A stretch of DNA of 64,000 bases, taken from contig NC_134568.1 of assembly GCF_050947875.1 (NCBI RefSeq), positions 199,988,258 through 200,052,257 on the forward strand, written 5' to 3'. This DNA is from Dermacentor variabilis (Eukaryota; Arthropoda; Arachnida; Ixodida; Ixodidae). Below are positions 58,176 to 64,000 of the stretch, piece after piece; position 1 is the first letter of the stretch, and every line of letters starts with the position of its first letter. The position numbers and the translations under genes are program-made. Under the pieces are notes generated by a model that was given only the letters and a program-made list of their open reading frames with translations, had not been told where the DNA came from and searched no databases.

Positions 58176-60656
58176 GAGAAAACCGGGGAATTCTGATGGA
58201 TTTTGAATAGTCTGGAAATACTCTGGGAAAATTGGGGCAATTTTCGCTTCTACCAGGGAAAATTGGCTGTCATTTTATTCGAAGGGAGTGAAAGTTGCCC
58301 TTACGCTGGCTCGAGTAAAAGAGAGGAATCGTAGCGAATTGTTTTTGACGCCATGTCGTCGACTGGAGGAGTTGCCAGTGTACAGTCAGCGACCCATTTT
58401 CTGGATGCCCAATTTTTGGGACATGTCCGATAATGCAGATGGCTTCGCAGCACCATGTACCCCATAGTCAATGTATCAGAACGTCTGAAATTTCAGACGC
58501 AAGAACCCTTCACCGTCCGATTTTCCGGGCTTTTTGCCGCAACCGCAGGTTCGAAACGGCATTAATCAAAGCCAATGCAGCCGTTTTCATTATCTCGCTG
58601 CCTCGAACTGCCGCCCTCACACGCAGATCCGCTGGCAGCTGTAGACACCGCTGCGGCGACACGAGGCCTAGCTGCTTCGACGTTTGCTATTCTGCTCCTT
58701 CCTGTTTGGTGCAGTGTTTGCATTGGAAGAATTCGCCGCTGTCAACAACGGCACTGACTCTGCCTCTGTCCTCGAAGTTTAGAAACCACGACGCGTTGCA
58801 TAATGCCGGCTCCTGAAAGGCAGCTTTGCCACAGCACAGCAATGTTACGGACTGGAGCATACGTGAAGTAATGCAATGAAGCTTAAGTGTGGGAAGGAGC
58901 AATCGTCATGGGACACAGTACGTATTCCCTAATTAAACACGCGTGCGCCTACACTCTCCTGTTGCAGTACAAGCACTGATATGCCTAATAAGTGTACTCG
59001 TGGGCCTTCAGAGGTTTTTCGGACGTGGCTGTAGGGATTTGAGCTCTTTAGGGCACTAAAAGATGTGCATTCATCTTTTTCGAACATTCTTGTGGCCCTT
59101 AGGGAGTTCGAAACATTGGACGTTGACTGTGCAATTGACCGAGAGGATGCTTCAAATGGTTCGTGGGGCGAACACGCGGCAGAACGAGGGCGTAAACAGA
59201 AAGTATCGTCGCATTGAGGAATGATGTGGTAAGGAACTGTGCTGGCTCTTCTTTGAAGGAGCTTGAGCTCAAAAATCAGTGTTGGCTGACGCCGAGATGC
59301 AGGCGACGCGACCCTCATTCAAACGAAAACAAACTTTAGTGAAACACAACACTGAGGCATTTTGCACCGACTGAGAATATGTCAGCATTGAGGAATGAAC
59401 GGGCGTCAGTGTGACGACGACTGCTCTTGAACGACACCACAAAGTTGTATTCCTAAAGGCGCAGTGCTCAACGGGCGAAATGTCCAGAAGAATCAGCCCA
59501 GGGTGTCTGCCAACCGGGAAAAATGGGAATTCTTAAGGATTTTGAATAATCTGCAAATACTCTGGGAAAACTCCGGGAATTCGTGCTACTATCAGGGAAA
59601 ATTAGCTCACTTTATTGAAAGGGAACAAGTCTCCCTAATGCTGGCTTGAGTAAAAAAAGAGGAATTGTAACGAATTGTCTTTGACGCCGTGCCGTCTGCT
59701 GGAGGAGTTGCCAGTGTACAGTCAGCGGCTGATCTTCCCGGCTCCCAATTTTTTGCGACGTGCCCAATAATGCGGACTGCTTCATGGCACCAACACATAC
59801 TCCTAGAGTTGAATGTATAAGAACGTCTGAAATTTCGGACGCAAGAACCCTTAGCAGTCCGATTTTCCGAACTTTTTGCCGCGACTGCAGGTCCGGAACG
59901 GCATTAAAGCCACCATTGCCTCCATTTTGATTATCTTGCTGGCTGATTACCGTAGCCACTACTGTGGCAACGCGTGGCCTAGCTGCTTCAACATTCGCTG
60001 TTAAGCTCCTCACCATCCGGTGCTGTGGTTTTCATTGAAAGAATGCGCCGCTGTCAGCAATGGCACCAACTCCGCCTATGTAAGCCTCGTGATTGGCTTC
60101 GAAGCTCGGGAAGCACGGCGTGTTGCATAATGCCAGTTCCCGAAAGTCAGCTTCACCTCAGTACAGCAATGTTACGTGCTCAAGCTTAAGCATGGAAATG
60201 GACAATTGTCACGGGACAGTCCGTATTTCCTAATTATACACATGTGCACCCGCCATCTCCTGTCACAGTACGACCACCGGGTGTGCCTGGGGCAATTTGA
60301 GCCCTTAAGGGCAATAAAAGACGCATTCATATTTTTTCGGACGTTTTCGCGGCCCCTAGGAGGTCAAAAAAATTGGACGTTGACTGTACAACTGACCTAG
60401 AAGATGCTTCAAATGGTCCATGGGGCAAATGCGTGGCAAAACAAGGATGAGAACAGAAAGGACTGTTGCATTGAGGAATGATGCGGAAAGGAACTGTGCC
60501 GTGTCTTCTTTGAAGGAGCTTGAGCTCAAAGCGAAGTGTCAGCTGATGCTGAGATGTAGGTGACCTTCATCGAAACTGAAAAAAAACTCTTTAGAGCAGT
60601 GAAACGTAACACTGAGGCATTGTGCACAGGTGGAGAGTATGTCAGGGCAGTTGAGG
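58160..60656 (+). repeat. Two tandem copies of a ~1.2-kb composite repeat
   Basis: Copy 1 runs about 58160-59392 and copy 2 about 59500-60656, in the same orientation with about 1.34 kb between starts. Both begin AGGGTGTCT(A/G)CCAAC and share GAGGAGTTGCCAGTGTACAG, GAACGTCTGAAATTTC, GGACGTTGACTGT, GAAGGAGCTTGAGCTCAAA and CACTGAGGCATT in order. Substitutions and small gaps show the duplication is old. Each copy contains a nested element with CAGTCA(G/A)CG ends (58383-59129 and 59719-60386). Minus-strand frames across it (58929-59318, 59612-60016) have no recognised family. Confidence 0.85.
59719..60386. mobile_element. Pogo/Tigger-like element nested in copy 2
   Basis: Left end CAGTCAGCGGCTGATCTTCC; right end, reverse complemented, CAGTCAACGTCCAATTTTTT. 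TA flanks both ends (59717-59718, 60387-60388). The equivalent in copy 1 is 58383-59129, where the right-hand TA has become TG. No transposase was recognised. Confidence 0.6.
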
Positions 60657-61700
60657 TTGACTTTTTTTTTAGGTGCATGCCGCCAACCCCTTCCCCCCGG
60701 CCCCACCGTCACGTGCACTTTATCGCGATACCGCAAGTGAAGATTTCACTTATGAAGCCACCATCCTTCTCACCTCACCCTTGTACGCTTTCATTTGTAC
60801 CCAAAGCGCAGAGTGGGCATGGTGCAATAGGCTCTTATCACACTTGGAATACATACGGAATGTGATGCTGCTCCATCATGTTAGTCAGGTATGTATAAAT
60901 CTTCACCTGTCAAATTGCAGATGGACCTGTCGTACTGGCTTGCCATGGCTGACCCGCCTTGCCATGACAGCAGCATTGCGATCTGTCCACCAGTAGTCAG
61001 AAATTTACGTTTTTTTCTCAATTGTTTGGACACTCCAGGCACATTTCTGCTGTCTGCGTCGCTGTTGCCATGAGGCTCCGTATAAAGTCCAAGGGTGATA
61101 AAATTGGAGCTGCGTGCTGTACGCTGTATGTGCAAGTGAAAGCGTGTGAGGGTGAGCCGGTGATTGTGGCTCAATCTTGTGCACACAGTGGAGGAAAATG
61201 GGGAAGGAAGCATGCAGTCTTCCATTGTGCGCTAAGCTCCTATGCTTTTACAGCAAGTTTCCACGATTATAGTGAGATTTGTTCACGGTTGCTTGTGCAC
61301 GCGGTACACCATACTTGTTAATTTAGTTAGGATGCTTATGTTTGCAAGTTTATACAGCCGGTAAAACTACCATCCTTACTTCGTATGGCTGTCCACTAAT
61401 TTGTTGTCACTATCGATGCTTTGCCTTTTGGGAGAAACTGACTTTTTTTTGTCTTTAGATGACCTCTTTATAGATGGCACACCAGGTGCAGGATGTTACT
61501 TTTTGTACGAGTTGCTTCTGGAGTGCACTGAAAACGCAAAAGTATGCTCTGGAGTGGCAAAATATTGTAAGATTGTAATTTCACACTTACATCCATAGCC
61601 TTCAAGTGCCTACGTATTTTCGTTTTCAATTCAACTGTAAAATAGTTGTTTGAAGTTTGTTTGAAGTTCTCATGTATTAAAATTTTGAGTTTCATTGCAG

Positions 61701-61982
61701 GTTCGGATAGCTGCCTTCCAAGCTCTGGGACCATTCATCTCGACATTTGCTGACCCACTGCGCACAGGGCTCTACTGCAGTGAGGATGGGGTGGTTAGTG
61801 TGCGAACGCCAGAATGTCGGTCAGATGATTTTATTGAGGGAGAGGCACCCAGCCCAGCAGGCGCCCCTGCATTGCCCTTGCCTTTGGAGAAGCCTGGTCT
61901 TCGGGAAAGCATCCATACCAGTGATTCGCCTCCTGCCAGCACTGTTGTGGTTCCAGCTACAGATATAGTGCGCTGTGGCGAG
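61701..61982 (+). CDS. PPP4R1: PPP4R1 homologue, exon 9 of those seen
   Basis: Acceptor CATTGCAG ends at 61700; donor GTGAGC starts at 61983. The 94 codons start VRIAAFQALGPFISTFADP, matching vertebrate VRQAAFQSLGPFISTFANP. They continue into a less conserved, Pro/Ser/Ala-rich acidic segment (about residues 40-90), the expected linker after the N-terminal HEAT block. The exon ends in phase 0. C-terminal HEAT repeats of the family lie beyond the window. Confidence 0.95.
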
Positions 61983-64000
61983 GTGAGCACCTGAATACTT
62001 TTATCTATTTGCACATGCCGGTGTGTAGCTGATTCTAATGTGCACCCTGGTGCATTTTTCTGTTTACACATGATTGCCAATGTATTGTAAACAAGCCTTG
62101 TGATAATAGTTGCATCTGTATAAAAGTCAGAGGTGTTTATTGAGGTGTTTTTGAGATGTTGCATGGTTTCATCTAGCTGTAAAGGCATGCTCAATTGCTG
62201 CACTGTTGCTGGAGTGCTGATGCACTGCATTTCTGTCTACTGCATATGGAACATGCTGTGAAACCTAGAGTGCAATTTTACTGATAATGGTTGTCACTGG
62301 CAACATGTGTGTCTGTGCACTAGGTGCAGACATACAGTTTTGAACAAAAAGATGTAGTCTAATGCCTCTACAACAAAGTGGCCTGTATAACAAAGGATTC
62401 CTGTATTTTATATGTATTCTGAACGCCTCTACAACGAACGCCACTACACCAAACTTGCCTGTAGTGAAATGAAGTACACATCCTCGACGGCTGAATTACT
62501 TTACAGTGAACACCACGTAGGGGTGCAGCCACTACCCTCTACAGATACCACTGAGCGCCGCTTTGCGCTAACACTAACAGCTTGCAGATTTATAGAGGGA
62601 GCCACATGTGTGTGTGCGTTGCACACCTTGAGGTACTTTCCGAAGCTAAGCAAGATAGTCTGTGGAGTTCCTAGAAAAGTGCAGTGTCCCAAAAATTTGG
62701 CTGTATTCTGGTGGCGTTTAGACCATGCATTTGCATAGCGCAGCAGTGTTGCCGAAAGGTCACTTTCTCTAGTCGACCACCTCCATTGCTTCTCCATGGC
62801 ATACAGTGTTAGAAACAATTTTAAAAACAATGGCAAGCATTGTTCTTGGTCAAAAATCTGAGCCAAAATTTAGTGCCGTTAGCGCAAAGGGTTCACCCCA
62901 TCAGTATCATTGGAATAGCAGCTCTTTGCATTTCCTCACTGAAAAGTGAGAAGTGGCATGTGCCCTTAGCAAGGGAGGAGGGATGAGCAGGTCTGGGCAC
63001 CTCAAGATATCTGCATTTGCGTTTCTTACACAAGTTGAGTCCGCTGCCCTTTGGCATTGAGTATACGGATCTAGAATTAAATAATTTGAGTCTAGACCGT
63101 GCAACACTAACTAAAGCTATAATTGGAATAAAACGGTTTTGTTGCAACATGCCTTTACTGCATGCCTGCATATATTTTCTTGCAGTAAATTATTCAATTG
63201 CAGTGTTCATCATTGAATTCATCTTTAGTTTGTCTTTGTTTAAAGTCAAGCTAAAGTGGTATTGATATTCAGAATGCCATAAGGCGTCAATGTTATAGAG
63301 AACAGAGCTTTGGTAAGCAAGAAATTGAGGTAAGCGTAGGGCACGATTTGGTCATGATTGAGCGAGAAGCGAATCCTGCCTGCGCTCCTGTTCTATAATC
63401 TCCCTCTCTTCCTCGGCGAGCGCTGAAATGCACCTCCGAAGCAGCAGTGGGTGCGCCAACAACGACTGTTCTGAAAATCACAAGCGCCACAATCATGAAG
63501 GCTAGAACCAGTGGCCATGTCAATCAGTTGAAATGGTGGACCTTGTGCGCCAGGGGGAAATCCCCCACATGTGAAACCAACACGGTAGCAGCCGCTGACA
63601 TTACAGAGTTTGTGAGTTTCCGAGTAGATAGTGCTGCCTTTTTCTGCGAAGAATCTCCGACAGGGCGATCGTTGCCGCGACAGACTACGGCATTGTGCAA
63701 TGGAGGTGACGACGCGATTGACAGTGGCCCATCTTTGACACCAACAGCAGTGTTCACGTAAAGTGCACTGTTGTCGATTGAGCCGCTCATTAATTTCATG
63801 CACGCTAAATTATAGCTGCCACTGGATTCTATGCACACCGCGGTTGTGAACCTGAAACTTCCGCGAAAGCAAGTGCAGATATCTATTTCAGCGCGGCCAA
63901 CGCTTGACACGCTGTCTAGAGGTATAAATAAACGTTCCATTTCACACACAATTTTCTTGAATATCAATTTTGTATCACAAGTGACAAATTTGGTTTCGGA
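61983..64000 (+). other. PPP4R1 intron 9 (incomplete)
   Basis: Starts GTGAGC; no further acceptor joined to recognisable PPP4R1 sequence is seen before the window ends. Around 62350-62470 there are repeated ACAAC(A/G)AA/GTATAAC words suggestive of a pogo-like fragment. Minus-strand frames at 63293-63967 overlap a moderately GC-rich stretch. One (63523-63293) starts with a hydrophobic MTWPLVLAFMIVALVIF but has no other support. Confidence 0.7.

Larger units (their letters stand above)
53376..61700 (+). other. PPP4R1 intron 8
   Basis: An 8.3-kb intron (GTCAGT to CATTGCAG). It is filled by a decayed SINE, an RTE-type LINE, a Ty3/gypsy integrase remnant and a tandemly duplicated composite repeat. 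The remaining stretches (53613-54561, 56343-57128 and 60657-61700) show no gene. CAGTTGGACCTCAATATATC at 56547 resembles a pogo-like end. Confidence 0.9.

Noticed and set aside
63293..63523. Minus-strand frame with a signal-peptide-like start
   Set aside because: The hydrophobic start is suggestive, but the rest is low in motifs, overlapping frames exist on both strands, and there is no promoter or splice evidence.
1..64000. CRISPR array, operons, bacterial genes or a defence system
   Set aside because: No spacer-repeat pattern, Shine-Dalgarno-led gene strings or prokaryotic families; the host gene has spliceosomal introns.

Overview
The window is arthropod nuclear DNA, most probably from an ixodid tick. 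It has long introns with GT-AG (and one GC-AG) boundaries, microsatellites, and many degraded transposable elements. Several of these elements match, from memory, families known from hard ticks: Ruka-like SINEs, a longer tRNA-derived SINE, and TTAAAGGG-ended non-autonomous DNA elements. I see no prokaryotic operon, CRISPR array or free-standing RNA gene.

One conserved protein-coding gene runs along the + strand through almost the whole window. It is the tick homologue of PPP4R1, the HEAT-repeat regulatory subunit 1 of protein phosphatase 4. Nine coding exons are assembled from the sequence: 4003-4189, 33070-33176, 34989-35131, 37331-37391, 40317-40402, 47208-47312, 52950-53015, 53220-53375 and 61701-61982. 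Their phases join without conflict and give about 387 codons, the N-terminal 40% or so of the family's usual length. The gene continues past base 64000. Introns range from 204 bp to 28.9 kb.

Layout: 1-4002 is upstream or first-intron sequence holding a broken minus-strand LINE and an (AC)n tract. 4190-33069 is a 28.9-kb intron. Its middle (about 7.3-25.8 kb) is markedly richer in G+C and CpG than the flanks. That part holds promoter-like CpG-rich blocks (8.3-9.06 and 10.7-11.1 kb), a short ORF with a predicted membrane segment (8737-8889), and a nest of DNA transposons (12.9-16.5 kb, 18.2-22.4 kb). From 33 to 53 kb, short exons alternate with MITEs, SINE copies and a decayed minus-strand transposon ORF (49.7-50.9 kb). 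Intron 8 (53376-61700) holds a 5'-truncated RTE-type LINE with one in-frame stop, a decayed minus-strand Ty3/gypsy integrase region, and two tandem copies of a 1.2-kb composite repeat.

The only clear host function is the phosphatase-4 scaffold gene; almost everything else recognisable is mobile-element debris inside its introns. I found no convincing new multi-gene system. The points most worth checking are the GC-AG intron, the CpG-rich intronic domain as a possible alternative promoter, the short membrane ORF, and several well-defined insertion structures (12-bp and 8-bp target duplications, tandem composite duplication, long palindromes).
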